The position numbers and the translations under genes are program-made. A stretch of 64,000 nucleotides of DNA, from the NCBI RefSeq assembly GCF_024213555.1, contig NZ_JANAVO010000004.1:434001-498000 (forward strand). Reading direction: 5' to 3'. Positions 17,673 to 26,305 of the stretch are shown here, piece after piece. This DNA comes from Allokutzneria sp. A3M-2-11 16. GTDB lineage: Bacteria > Actinomycetota > Actinomycetes > Mycobacteriales > Pseudonocardiaceae. The notes beneath the pieces are model-generated. The model made no database searches. It had not been told where the DNA came from and saw only the letters and a list, made by a program, of their open reading frames with translations. Each line of letters begins with the position of its first letter. Position 1 is the first letter of the stretch.

Positions 17673-18903
17673 TCAACTCGTCAAACTCGTCCGGGACAGC
17701 TCGCCGTTCTACGGGGAGCTGTACAAGGACCTGCCGGACGCGCCCGCGCTCGAAGACCTCCCCGTGGTGGAGCACGGCGCGTACTGGGCGGCGAACACGT
17801 TGCTGGACAACAAGCTGCGCACCGGTGAGCACATCGGCGGGATCATCTTCAAGAGCGGTGGCACCACGAGCGCGCCGAAGGTATCGGTCTACACGCGGGC
17901 CGAGTGGCGGGAGATGAGTGAGACCTTCTCCAAGGGGCTCGTCGCCGCCGGGCTGCGCGAGGGCGACCGCGTCGCGAACCTGTTCTACGCCGGGGAGCTG
18001 TACTCCAGCTTCATCTTCACCCTCAACGCGTTGCAGGACGCGCCGGTGGACACCGTGCAGCTGCCGATCGCAGGCTCCGCGACGCTGGAGTTCGTCACCA
18101 GCGCGCTGCTGGAGTTCGACGCCACGGTGCTCACCGCGCCGCCCACGTCGCTCTGCCAGCTCGCCCAGCACGTGCGGGACACCGTCGGCTCGCTGCCGCT
18201 GATCCGCCTGGTGCTGTTCAGCGGTGAGGCGTTCTACGGTGATCAACGCGAGCTGCTGGCGTCGGCGTTCCCCAACGCGTCCGTGCGCTCCATCGGCTAC
18301 GCCAGCGTGGACGGCGGCATCATCGGCGCGCCCGTGCACGGCGAGGACGACGCCCGCGTGCACCAGGTCTACCCCGGCCGGATCATGGAGATCCTGGACG
18401 AGGACAACGGAAATCCCATCACCGAGTCCGGCCGCGCGGGCCGCATCGTCGTCACCGACCTGGTTCGGACGCTCCAGCCGGTGCTGCGCTACCCGGTCGG
18501 TGACCGCGCCGAGTGGGTGGACTTCGACGCGAGGACCTTCCGTCTGCTCGGCCGTTCCGGCGAGGGCGCCCGCGTCGGCCCGGTGACCCTGTATCTCGAT
18601 GATCTCCTGGAAATCGTGCGGAATGCCGCTGGTGGACAGGGGATCACCGGTGGACAGGTCGTGCTGCGCCGCCGCGAGGCCAAGGACCAGCTCGTGCTGC
18701 GCCTTGCCGGGGACGTGACGGACCCGTCCGAACTGTCGAGGGCCATCGCGGCGCGGCTGGACGAGACCCGGCCGATGTTCGCCGACCACGTGGCGCGCGG
18801 GCTGATCCAGCCGTTGGCCATCGAATGGGTCGGCACCACCGGGCTGACCACCAACCCCCGCACCGGCAAGCTCGTGCGGCTGATCGACGAGCGTGGCGCA
18901 TGA
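17665..18903 (+). CDS. Stand-alone PaaK-like adenylate-forming ligase
   Basis: Predicted 412 aa. Adenylation loop KSGGTTSAPK at residues 63-72, GYASVDGGIIGAP in the place of the second ATP motif, and RYPVGDRAEWVDF as the YxxGD-like motif. It is similar in layout to the C-terminal half of the preceding fusion (shared SVDGG and PVG/EIGD segments), so the two are probably paralogous. The start GTG 17665 has GGGAG upstream and overlaps the fusion's stop by 8 bp. Likely role: activation of an acyl or amino-acyl substrate as adenylate or thioester in the same pathway. Substrate unknown. Confidence 0.82.
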   Translation: MLDQLVKLVRDSSPFYGELYKDLPDAPALEDLPVVEHGAYWAANTLLDNKLRTGEHIGGIIFKSGGTTSAPKVSVYTRAEWREMSETFSKGLVAAGLREGDRVANLFYAGELYSSFIFTLNALQDAPVDTVQLPIAGSATLEFVTSALLEFDATVLTAPPTSLCQLAQHVRDTVGSLPLIRLVLFSGEAFYGDQRELLASAFPNASVRSIGYASVDGGIIGAPVHGEDDARVHQVYPGRIMEILDEDNGNPITESGRAGRIVVTDLVRTLQPVLRYPVGDRAEWVDFDARTFRLLGRSGEGARVGPVTLYLDDLLEIVRNAAGGQGITGGQVVLRRREAKDQLVLRLAGDVTDPSELSRAIAARLDETRPMFADHVARGLIQPLAIEWVGTTGLTTNPRTGKLVRLIDERGA

Positions 18904-20126
18904 GCACTCCTACGCGGCAGCGCCCGCTTTTGTTGCGCAACAAGAACTTCGCGCTGGTCTGGATCGGCCAGGTGCTCAGCCAGGGCGGCACGCGGGTCTA
19001 CCAGATCGCGTTGCTGTGGTGGTTGCTCGGCCAGCTGCCGGAGAACGTCCGCGGCATCGCCTCCGGCGCGTTCCTGGTGATGGGCGCGCTGCCGCCGTTG
19101 CTCCTGATGCGCCACATCGGCGGGCTGATCGACCGCGTGCCCAGCCGCAGGGTGATGCTCCGCGCGGAGCTGATCGCGTGCGCCGTGGTCACCGTGCTGG
19201 CCGTTTTCGCTTGGCAGGACGCGGTTCCGGTGTGGTCGGTGTACGTGGTCGCGCTGATCCTCGCGGTGTGCCAGGCGTTCTTCGACCCGTGCCTGCTCAA
19301 GGCGATGCCGGAGTTGGTGGAGGGCAAGGACGTCGAGCGCGCGGTCGGCTTCGGCACGTCGACGCAGTCGGTGGCGAACTTCGCTGGTGCCGCCTTCGGC
19401 GCGGTGCTGCTCGCCACGGTCGGCTTCACCGGCGCGGTCATGATCAACGCGGCGAGCTACGCGGTGGCCGCGGTGTGCCTGTACTTCGCGCGCTTCACGC
19501 CGCTGCCCGTTTCTCCTCCGCCCCCTGGGGAAGCTCCTCCGCAAGAGCACAAGAGCACGTGGAAGTTCCTGGGCTCCATGCCTTCCGTGCGCCCGCTGCT
19601 CGTGTGCTTCGCCGCCGCGAACTTCTTCTCCGCGCCGACGCTGCTGGTGCTGCCGCTGTACACGAAGCTCGTGCTGGAGCAGGAAGCCGGGACGCTCGCG
19701 ATCCTGGAAGCCGCGCTGTGGCTCGGATTGCTGCTCGGTGCCTTCAGCGCGGCGAACATCCCGACCGCGGGCCGCACCGTGCGCTTCGGGGCACTGTGCA
19801 TCGCCGCGTTCGGTGTCTTCCTCGCGATCCCGGGCTTGGTGACGAACACGGTGATCTACGCCGTGGTGCTCGCGCTGGCCGGACTCTGCCTGGGCGTGTC
19901 GAACGTGAAGTTCACCGCGTTGTTCCAGGTAGCCGTCCCGAACGAGGTGAAGGGCCGCTTCTTCGCGGCACTCCAGGCCGCCATCAGCTCCACGTTCCCC
20001 GTCGCATTCCTAGCCTTCGGCGCCTTCGGCGACGCCATCGGCCCCCAACTCCTCACCCTGGCCCAGGGCGCGGGCCTGCTCATCTTCGCGTTGGTCCTGG
20101 CCCGCATCCCCGAACCCCCCACCTAA
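18900..20126 (+). CDS. MFS transporter, probable exporter for the LuxE/LuxC pathway
   Basis: Predicted 408 aa, about 10-12 helices. The first half has the MFS_3 pattern found in enterobactin/macrolide-type exporters: FALVWIGQVLSQGGTRVYQIALLWW, GGLIDRVPSRRVML (the loop 2-3 motif A) and LVEGKDVERAVGFGTSTQSVANFAGAAFG. A proline-rich central loop (PVSPPPPGEAPP) separates the halves. ATG 18900 overlaps the ligase stop by 4 bp, making it the last gene of the operon; a hairpin repeat 15 bp downstream may end transcription. Export of the pathway's product is the simplest role. Confidence 0.85.
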   Translation: MSTPTRQRPLLLRNKNFALVWIGQVLSQGGTRVYQIALLWWLLGQLPENVRGIASGAFLVMGALPPLLLMRHIGGLIDRVPSRRVMLRAELIACAVVTVLAVFAWQDAVPVWSVYVVALILAVCQAFFDPCLLKAMPELVEGKDVERAVGFGTSTQSVANFAGAAFGAVLLATVGFTGAVMINAASYAVAAVCLYFARFTPLPVSPPPPGEAPPQEHKSTWKFLGSMPSVRPLLVCFAAANFFSAPTLLVLPLYTKLVLEQEAGTLAILEAALWLGLLLGAFSAANIPTAGRTVRFGALCIAAFGVFLAIPGLVTNTVIYAVVLALAGLCLGVSNVKFTALFQVAVPNEVKGRFFAALQAAISSTFPVAFLAFGAFGDAIGPQLLTLAQGAGLLIFALVLARIPEPPT

Positions 20127-20140
20127 CCCAGCCACCTTTT

Positions 20141-20203
20141 CCCGTTTCGTACTCTTAGCCGGATTTTGGATCGTTCAAAAACCCGATAAGAGTACGAAAC
20201 GGG
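20141..20203. repeat. Hairpin repeat, family CCGTTTCGTACTC, copy 2
   Basis: Perfect 17-bp arms (CCCGTTTCGTACTCTTA at 20141-20157, its complement at 20187-20203) around a 29-base loop. It shares the 13-bp CCGTTTCGTACTC core with 3137-3197. It follows the MFS stop by 15 bp, where a terminator would be expected. Confidence 0.8.
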
Positions 20204-20315
20204 ATTGGTTTGGACCACGTTAGCCCGCGTTGAGGGGGCGCGGGGTGTGCCACATGGGGTGGAGAGTACTTCAAATCGCGGACGCGGGCGAAGTTCAGCG
20301 GGCAGGATCAGCGGC

Positions 20316-22184
20316 GTGAAGCTTCGTGTGCTCAGTGTGGTGATCGTGCTGGCCGGGGCTGTGGGCCCGGCCGCGGCGAACGCGAGAGAAGCGGCGGTCG
20401 AACCGTGCAACCGCGTCGCGGTGGGGCCAGCGCAGGTCGTCGTGGACAATCCGACGCGGCAGCGGCTCGGGCTCAACGGCTGGCCGGACACGGCCTTCGG
20501 CGTGCTGCCGGAGGGCAACGGCAACTACAAGTTCCTGTCCACGGCCGCACTGGTCGGCGCGGGCGGGCAACCGCAGAGCATCGCCGTCACGCGCGGCACG
20601 CTGGACAACCCGGTCGCGGGCGGCGTGGTCAGCATGAAGCAGGTGACCGGGCTCGCGCCGCCCTACCAGTACGCGGGCGGCGGGCCGGTCTACCGCGATC
20701 CGGGCAGCGGACTCGTCCTCCAGGTGCTGCACCTGGAGCGCAAACTCAGCGAGCAGCACCACTTCTACGCCGACCTGCATCTCGGCGTGCACGACCCGGC
20801 CACCGGCGCGACCACGTTGATCGGCGAGATCGTCAGTCCCGACATGGACTTCGCCACCGCCGACCAGCACGACCTGACCGCCGACATCGGCACCTCCTCG
20901 CTGGTGCCCCGCGACGGCCACCTGTACCTGTACTTCCCGGACTACTCCTTCGAGAACGGCGGCTTCAAGGCGACCGGCCTGTCCGTCGCGCGGGCGCCGC
21001 TCGCCGAGGTGATCGACGCGGCGAAGCGCAAAACCGTTACCCCGTGGGCGAAATTCCACCAGGGTGGGTGGAGCTCGGCGGGCAAGAACGGGCCGTCGAC
21101 GTCACTGCGCGAGGCGGTCGGACCGTGGCACCCCAACGTCGTGCGCACCACCCGCGGTGGCACGATCATGGTGGCGGGCAACAGCATCACGGAGTTCGAG
21201 TTCTCCCACTCGCCGAACGGCATGACCGGCTGGACGCCCGCGCAGCCGCTGTTCCGCGACCCCGAGCGCGGCAACGCCTATCCCACCGTCGTCGGTCTCG
21301 GCGCCGATCCCTCGGTGGTGGACGACAAGTTCTACGTCTACTACCTCCAGTGGGCCAAGGCCGGTGACTGGAGCAACGCCGTGGCGATGCGCCGCCTGAT
21401 CACCTGCGTCGCGGGGCGCCCCGCCGGCCAGAGCGCGTTGGTGGGTTTCTCGAACGGCACGCAGCACCGGACCACCACGGACGCCGAGCGCACCCCGGGT
21501 TTCGCTCCGGTGGAAGGAAAGCTGTGGCACCTGGCCGACGCTCCAGCCGACAACACCACGGGCATTCACAGCTGCCGCAACGGTGCGAGCGACCAGTTCC
21601 TGTCGAAGGACCCGGGTTGCGAGGGCAAGCAGAACTCGATCCTCCAAACGGAGGGCTGGCTGTACAACGCTCCCCCTGCCGCACCGTCGACGCCGTTGTA
21701 CCGCTGCCGCGTGGGCGGCACGCACTACACCGCGACCACAGAAGCCTGTGACAACAAGGCGGGTGCGGTCTCGGACGGTCTGCTCGGCCACGCGCTCACT
21801 TCGCCCAAGCGCGCTTTCTCCCGCTTCTACGACGGCCGCGAGCATTGGGACACCAGCGGCCCGGTCACCGCGCGCTACTCGTTGGAGCACCGATACTTCC
21901 TGGAGAACTCGACCAAGCCGGGCACGGTGCCGCTCTACGGCTGCTCCTACACGAGCGCCAAGGGGCTCAACCACTTCACGTCGCTGCGCGAGGACTGCGA
22001 GGGGCAGACGAAGCTGCGCGTCGAGGGATGGATCTACCCCGCCAAGCCCGCCGAGCCGTCGGTCGAACTGCACCGGTGCTACTGGAAGGACCAGGACGAC
22101 CACTTCCTGACGCCGTTCCGAAACTGTGAGAACGTTCCGAACCACGTCTACGAGAGCTCATTCGGCTTCGCGCTCACGAGTTGA
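20316..22184 (+). CDS. Secreted protein: propeller-like N-domain plus cysteine-bearing C-terminal repeats
   Basis: Predicted 622 aa from GTG 20316. Residues 1-23 are a Sec signal peptide ending AAANA. Residues about 30-370 look like a beta-propeller (GNYKFLSTAALV, GGPVYRDPGSGLVLQVLHLE, SSLVPRDGHLYLYFPDYS, VYYLQWAKAGDW), reminiscent of GH43/GH32-type sugar hydrolases, though no catalytic triad could be assigned. From about 370 there are roughly six 35-50 residue units of the type LYRC..HYT..T..AC and LYGC..NHFTS..DC..EGWIYP, a repeat common in secreted lectin-like modules (DUF5648-like). Probably an extracellular carbohydrate-binding protein. It overlaps the minus-strand neighbour tail-to-tail by 11 bp. 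Confidence 0.7.
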   Translation: MKLRVLSVVIVLAGAVGPAAANAREAAVEPCNRVAVGPAQVVVDNPTRQRLGLNGWPDTAFGVLPEGNGNYKFLSTAALVGAGGQPQSIAVTRGTLDNPVAGGVVSMKQVTGLAPPYQYAGGGPVYRDPGSGLVLQVLHLERKLSEQHHFYADLHLGVHDPATGATTLIGEIVSPDMDFATADQHDLTADIGTSSLVPRDGHLYLYFPDYSFENGGFKATGLSVARAPLAEVIDAAKRKTVTPWAKFHQGGWSSAGKNGPSTSLREAVGPWHPNVVRTTRGGTIMVAGNSITEFEFSHSPNGMTGWTPAQPLFRDPERGNAYPTVVGLGADPSVVDDKFYVYYLQWAKAGDWSNAVAMRRLITCVAGRPAGQSALVGFSNGTQHRTTTDAERTPGFAPVEGKLWHLADAPADNTTGIHSCRNGASDQFLSKDPGCEGKQNSILQTEGWLYNAPPAAPSTPLYRCRVGGTHYTATTEACDNKAGAVSDGLLGHALTSPKRAFSRFYDGREHWDTSGPVTARYSLEHRYFLENSTKPGTVPLYGCSYTSAKGLNHFTSLREDCEGQTKLRVEGWIYPAKPAEPSVELHRCYWKDQDDHFLTPFRNCENVPNHVYESSFGFALTS

Positions 22185-23136
22185 GCAGGGCGGGGCGCTG
22201 AATCCACTGGTGCGTCCCGGCGGTGAACTGCCGCAGGTGGTCGATGTGCCGGAGCAGGCGCTCCCCGTCCGTCAGGCCGAGACCGAGTTCGACGGCGAGC
22301 GCGGGGACCTCGGTGATCGCCAGGTTCTCGAAGCGGCGCAAGCGTTCCGTGCCGAGGTTGTTCAGGATCTCGCCCGCCCGTTGCGACGAACAGCCGAGGA
22401 ATCGTGCGTACACGTGGACGCCGTTGTTGGTCGTCATGCCGCGGCTGCCGTCCTCCTGGTAGCTCCACGCGTCCCGTTGCGGCGCGGTGGCTTCGAAGAA
22501 AGCGGCCAGCAGCGCGCGCATGGGCCACGTCGAAAACACCTGTCGCGGCAGCTCGTCGTCGATGAGGTGCCGGATCAGGTCGTGAGCCCAAGGCACGCCA
22601 AGGGTTCTCGTGCGCGTCGCCAGATAGCTGCTCGGGTCGGGCACCCGGTTCTGGCAGAGGTTGAACAGCTCCTCCACGTGGGCGTCGACGTAGCACTGGA
22701 TGTTGCGGCGTAAGCGTTCTCTCTGCTCGGCTGGCATCGTCCGCGTCGTGCGGGGCCACAGGTCCACGAGGCCCCGCTCGGCCGGGTTCCCGGGCGTCAA
22801 CGCCTCCGTCGTCGTGAACGCCACCAGTCTGCGGGCGAAGAGCTTCGCTCCGCCGATGTCACGTGTTCGTCGGTACTCACCGAAGTGCCCGGCCAGGTAG
22901 AAACCCCAGATGTGCCATTCGCTGAGCAGGAACAGCGCCGCTTCCGCGGCCTCCGGGTGCGTGTGCGCGGCGAACGTGGCCGCCCCGAGCTCGTCGATGT
23001 CGCGCTCGTCCCACAGGCCCGCGAGCATGCCCGTCCGGCGCGCCCAGTCCCTCGCGTGCGCGCCCGCCTCGGCCGCGCGCGGATTGCTCCGCGCGGGATA
23101 GGGCCGGTACATCTCCGGTTGCCGGTAAGCGGACAT
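22174..23136 (-). CDS. Terpene-synthase-like protein lacking the metal-binding motifs
   Basis: Predicted 320 aa from ATG 23136 (AAGGGG upstream). The start YRPYPARSNPRAAEAGAHARDWARRTGML matches bacterial class I terpene synthases, as do the C-terminal stretch FLGCSSQRAGEILNNLGTERLRRFE and the overall length. Where active enzymes have a DDxxD/DDHFD box, this protein reads AGHFG. Where they have NDxxSxxxE it reads RDAWSYQED: the Ser is kept, Asn is changed to Arg and Glu to Asp. Mg2+/diphosphate chemistry is therefore unlikely by the usual mechanism. It may be a non-catalytic or repurposed member. No prenyltransferase or P450 is adjacent. Confidence 0.72.
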   Translation of the reverse strand: MSAYRQPEMYRPYPARSNPRAAEAGAHARDWARRTGMLAGLWDERDIDELGAATFAAHTHPEAAEAALFLLSEWHIWGFYLAGHFGEYRRTRDIGGAKLFARRLVAFTTTEALTPGNPAERGLVDLWPRTTRTMPAEQRERLRRNIQCYVDAHVEELFNLCQNRVPDPSSYLATRTRTLGVPWAHDLIRHLIDDELPRQVFSTWPMRALLAAFFEATAPQRDAWSYQEDGSRGMTTNNGVHVYARFLGCSSQRAGEILNNLGTERLRRFENLAITEVPALAVELGLGLTDGERLLRHIDHLRQFTAGTHQWIQRPALLNS

Positions 23137-23328
23137 GCTGCGCACCCCTTGTCGACGGCGCCAGGACCTGCCGATCAAAGCGCAGGGCCGCTAGCCCGGA
23201 CGACGTGGCAAACGGGTGACTCGTGCGGGAAATGCCGATCAGTCCATAAAGGACGGTGACGTCGTGGTTTCACCTCACCGACGCGGAGTGTTCAGGATGT
23301 CGCCACTCGAACTGGCTTCGGTGTCGTC

Positions 23329-24873
23329 ATGAGACCGAACCTGAACCGCCGCGACCTCCTCCGCTCCGCCGCCGCTGCCGGGGCGCTCGGCGCGGTCTGG
23401 CCGCTGAGCGAATCGCTCTCCCCCGCGCAGGCCATGGCCGCGGCCGTCGACCTCGGCGTCTCCTACGATCCCGCTCCGTTCACGCTGGGCGTCGGTTCGG
23501 GGGACCCGTTGCCGGACGGGGTCGTGCTGTGGACGCGGCTCGCCCCGGAGCCCCTTTCCCTCACCTCGTCGCTCGCCGATTCCGTCGATGTGGCGTGGAG
23601 CGTCGCCGAAGACCCCTTGTTCCACCGAAAGATCGCCGGCGGCACGGTCGCCGCGACCGCCGCACAGGGCCACAGCGTGCACATCCCCGTTCACGGATTG
23701 CGCCCGGGAAGGCGCTACTACTACCGGTTCTCGGCGCTGGGGAAGACGAGCCGCGTCGGCCGCACGAAGACCGCTCCGGTCGGCCCCGTCGCCGAAGTCC
23801 GCTTCGCATCAGCGAATTGCCAGGCGTTCCACGACGGTTTCTACGCCGCGCACCGGGGTATCGCCGGTGAGAATCTTGATTTCGTTGTACATCTTGGGGA
23901 TTACATCTACGAGCACGGAAAGGTCGGCGGGCAGCACGTTCGAGACCACGAAGGCCCAGAGGTTTTCACGCTGGCCGACTACCGGCGGCGGCACGCGCTC
24001 TACAAGGGCGATCCGTCTTTGCGCGCCATGCACGCCGCGCACCCCGTCTTCCTGACGTGGGACGACCACGAGGTGGTCAACGACTACAGCGGCACCACGG
24101 TCTTCCGGGAGCGCCGCGCCGCCGCTTATCAGGCGTACTACGAGCACATGCCGCTGCGCGACGGGAGCGGCCCGCAGATCTACCAGACCCGGCACTGGGG
24201 CGACCTGCTGGAGCTGGACGTGCTCGACCTGCGGCAATACCGCTCCGCGCAGAACCTGCCCAACGGCACGATCCTCGGCGCGGAGCAGAAGACCTGGCTG
24301 AAGAACCGCATCGGTTCCGCGGGCGACTCGTGGCACTGCTGGGTCAACTCGATCATGCTCAGCCAGCTGGCCAAGCCCGGCGGCGGCTACTACTTCACCG
24401 ACCAGTGGGACGGGTTCCGCGCGGAACGCGACGAGGTGCTCGGGCACGTGCACCGCAGCGGGATGCGGGACCTCGTGGTGATCACCGGGGACTGGCACTC
24501 CGCGTTCGTCGACGACGTGGTGCCGGACTTCGACGAGCCGGACGCGCCCGTGATCGGCACGGAGTTCACCGCGCACTCGATCACCTCCGGCGCGTACTCG
24601 CCGGAGTGGAACGCCACCAACGGCCCGGTGATGGGCCGGGCCAACCCGCACCTGAAGTACTTCGAGGGCAACCGGTACGGCTACGACGTCTACGAGGTCA
24701 CGCCGCGGCGGTGGAGCACGCACCTGCGGGTGATCGAGGACCGCCGCGACCCCTACTCGCCGGTACGGACGCTCACCACCTTCCACGTGGACCGCGGCGT
24801 CCCCGGCAGCCGCGAGGACCGGCGGGGAGCGGATTCGCCCGCGCAGTACCGGCGTGGTGCGCCAAGTGGATGA
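23329..24873 (+). CDS. phoD: Alkaline phosphatase D (PhoD-like), Tat-exported
   Basis: Predicted 514 aa. Twin-arginine signal peptide LNRRDLLRSAAAAGALG at the start. N-terminal PhoD domain FTLGVGSGDPLPDGVVLWTRLAP. Metallophosphatase motifs in order: ASANCQAF, VHLGDYIYEHG, TWDDHEVVNDYSG, and GDWHSAFVDD. Secreted Ca2+/Fe3+-dependent phosphodiesterase/phosphomonoesterase used for phosphate scavenging. No Pho box was looked for with a model. Transcribed alone. Confidence 0.92.
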   Translation: MRPNLNRRDLLRSAAAAGALGAVWPLSESLSPAQAMAAAVDLGVSYDPAPFTLGVGSGDPLPDGVVLWTRLAPEPLSLTSSLADSVDVAWSVAEDPLFHRKIAGGTVAATAAQGHSVHIPVHGLRPGRRYYYRFSALGKTSRVGRTKTAPVGPVAEVRFASANCQAFHDGFYAAHRGIAGENLDFVVHLGDYIYEHGKVGGQHVRDHEGPEVFTLADYRRRHALYKGDPSLRAMHAAHPVFLTWDDHEVVNDYSGTTVFRERRAAAYQAYYEHMPLRDGSGPQIYQTRHWGDLLELDVLDLRQYRSAQNLPNGTILGAEQKTWLKNRIGSAGDSWHCWVNSIMLSQLAKPGGGYYFTDQWDGFRAERDEVLGHVHRSGMRDLVVITGDWHSAFVDDVVPDFDEPDAPVIGTEFTAHSITSGAYSPEWNATNGPVMGRANPHLKYFEGNRYGYDVYEVTPRRWSTHLRVIEDRRDPYSPVRTLTTFHVDRGVPGSREDRRGADSPAQYRRGAPSG

Positions 24874-24946
24874 TTAGGGCCGATCCCGCAGGTCATCACC
24901 CCTACGATTGGAGGACTGCCGCCTGCCCCGAGAATGCGAGTGGATC

Positions 24947-25171
24947 ATGTCGTCTCCGCTGTCCCCCGACTCCGGCGGTCCGGGCCGGGCGCTGGCCCGG
25001 TTCATCGGCGGGCCGCTGGACGGGCGCGAGGACGCGATCCCGGTGGCCAGGGCGGTCGCGGGCAGCACCGTCACGCACACCTACCTGCACGGCGGGCCGA
25101 AAATCGAGACCCACTACCAGCTGCACCGCACCGCAGAGGGCGGCTGGGAGTACCGGCTCAAGCCCGGCTGA
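24947..25171 (+). CDS. Small hypothetical protein
   Basis: Predicted 74 aa from ATG 24947. Residues 18-40 (RFIGGPLDGREDAIPVARAV) and GWEYRLKPG at the end resemble short conserved actinobacterial proteins with a GGPLDG motif. No signal peptide or membrane segment. 73 bp after phoD on the same strand; function unknown. Confidence 0.55.
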   Translation: MSSPLSPDSGGPGRALARFIGGPLDGREDAIPVARAVAGSTVTHTYLHGGPKIETHYQLHRTAEGGWEYRLKPG

Positions 25172-25679
25172 GCGGCGTCCGGGCTAGTTCGCCTGGGTAA
25201 CTATCCATCGCGTTTTCGATACAGACGCTGGCACCGCACCCCCAGGAGGCTCTGGATCGGTGCGGTGCCGTGCATTTCGGGCATTGGTGACCCCATCCGG
25301 TCTCCGACCGGTCACGAGACTGACCCGATCGGGTTGCTCCCGGGCCCGGGTGGCCCAGCCCCGGCGTCTCCCGTACGGGCGACCTTGGTCGTGTTTGACC
25401 GCCCAAACGAGCCCCTGAACTGCGATAACGCGGATGTGTACAAACGTGTGATTTCGGTTTCCTGATGGGACCTTCATATCAGGGTTGTCTCTGCCGATTC
25501 CCTTTTCAGCTCGACGTACAACAGAATTCCGGCAGGCTTCTCAGTGCTTGTCGCCGGAGTCACGACAAGCTGGTGACAAGCACCGGAAAGGACCACAGGC
25601 ACGCAGCGACGTCAACGTGAATCCAAGACTCGCAAGTTCAGGTTTAGGTTCAGCTTCAGCAGTTCGACGGGGAGAGTTC
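25172..25679. other. Gene-free region with two short inverted repeats
   Basis: No convincing gene. A 10-bp perfect inverted repeat (GGCACCGCAC 25230-25239, GTGCGGTGCC 25260-25269) lies just after the small gene and may help end its transcript, although no T-run follows. A second, 9-bp one (GTGCTTGTC 25545-25553, GACAAGCAC 25576-25584) with an extra direct half CGACAAGC between the arms sits about 100 bp before the next start and could be an operator. Nothing else is seen. Confidence 0.5.
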
Positions 25680-26084
25680 GTGAAGCACTCCAAGGACCTC
25701 GGAACCCATCGCGCGCTGCCGCACGGCACCAGGGGGCTGCCGAGCGGGCGCGCCGACATCACGGTCGGCCGCTGGTACCTGGCGGCGGCGGAGGCCCATG
25801 AGGGCACCGACCGTGGGCGATCGCTGGTGCGCGCCGAACAGGCCGTGCAGAGTCTGGAAAACGCGCTGAACTCGTTGACCGACGCGGACGAGTACGAGCT
25901 GGCGATCGTGATGCACGGCCTCGGCCGCGCGCACCGCCTGCTCGGCCAGGACGAGATCGCGCGACACTGCATGGAGTTCGCCGACCGTTCGCTGCACCGC
26001 TTCGGCATGTCGGTCGACCAGGCCGTCGCCGCCGCCGTAGACCCCCGCGCCGACGCGGTCCGCCGCCACCAGGTCAACGCCTGA
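25680..26084 (+). CDS. Hypothetical helical (TPR-like) protein
   Basis: Predicted 134 aa from GTG 25680 with GGGGAGAG eight bases upstream; longer in-frame starts lack a ribosome site. The middle is two or three amphipathic helix pairs (GRWYLAAAEAHEG, SLVRAEQAVQSLENALNSL, ELAIVMHGLGRAHRLLGQDEIARHCMEFADRSL) that read like a single TPR-type repeat array. No signal peptide. Such short proteins occur next to regulators in Pseudonocardiales, but no role can be given. Confidence 0.6.
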   Translation: MKHSKDLGTHRALPHGTRGLPSGRADITVGRWYLAAAEAHEGTDRGRSLVRAEQAVQSLENALNSLTDADEYELAIVMHGLGRAHRLLGQDEIARHCMEFADRSLHRFGMSVDQAVAAAVDPRADAVRRHQVNA

Positions 26085-26100
26085 CCACCGCGGTTTTTCC

Positions 26101-26182
26101 CTGAACGAGTCGTTCGGGGCGTTGGGTTCCCCGAACGACTCGTTCAGGGAATCTAACGCCCCAAACGCGACATTGGGGACGC
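26101..26182. repeat. TGAACGAGTCGTTC palindrome family, copy 1
   Basis: A perfect 19-bp inverted repeat (CTGAACGAGTCGTTCGGGG at 26101-26119, complement at 26129-26147) is followed by a smaller hairpin CCCCAA..TTGGGG (26159-26178). Translating it gives low-complexity NDSF/NAPN peptides in every frame, so apparent ORFs here are spurious. Sister copies are at 26306-26390 and within 47831-48070. The 124 bp between copies 1 and 2 hold nothing recognisable. Confidence 0.8.
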
Positions 26183-26305
26183 CCTCGTCCAGGCTCGCCG
26201 GGCTGATGGATCGTGCTCCGACCCGAACCCTCGCAGACCCCCACTCGACCAGGCGCTTTTGGTCTCCCATGCCTCTTTCCGCCCTCGACCTACCCTTCTC
26301 GATAA

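Noticed and set aside
12872-20126. A luminescence (lux) operon
   Set aside because: No luxA, luxB or luxD is present, and the LuxC is fused to a ligase domain, so light production is not supported.
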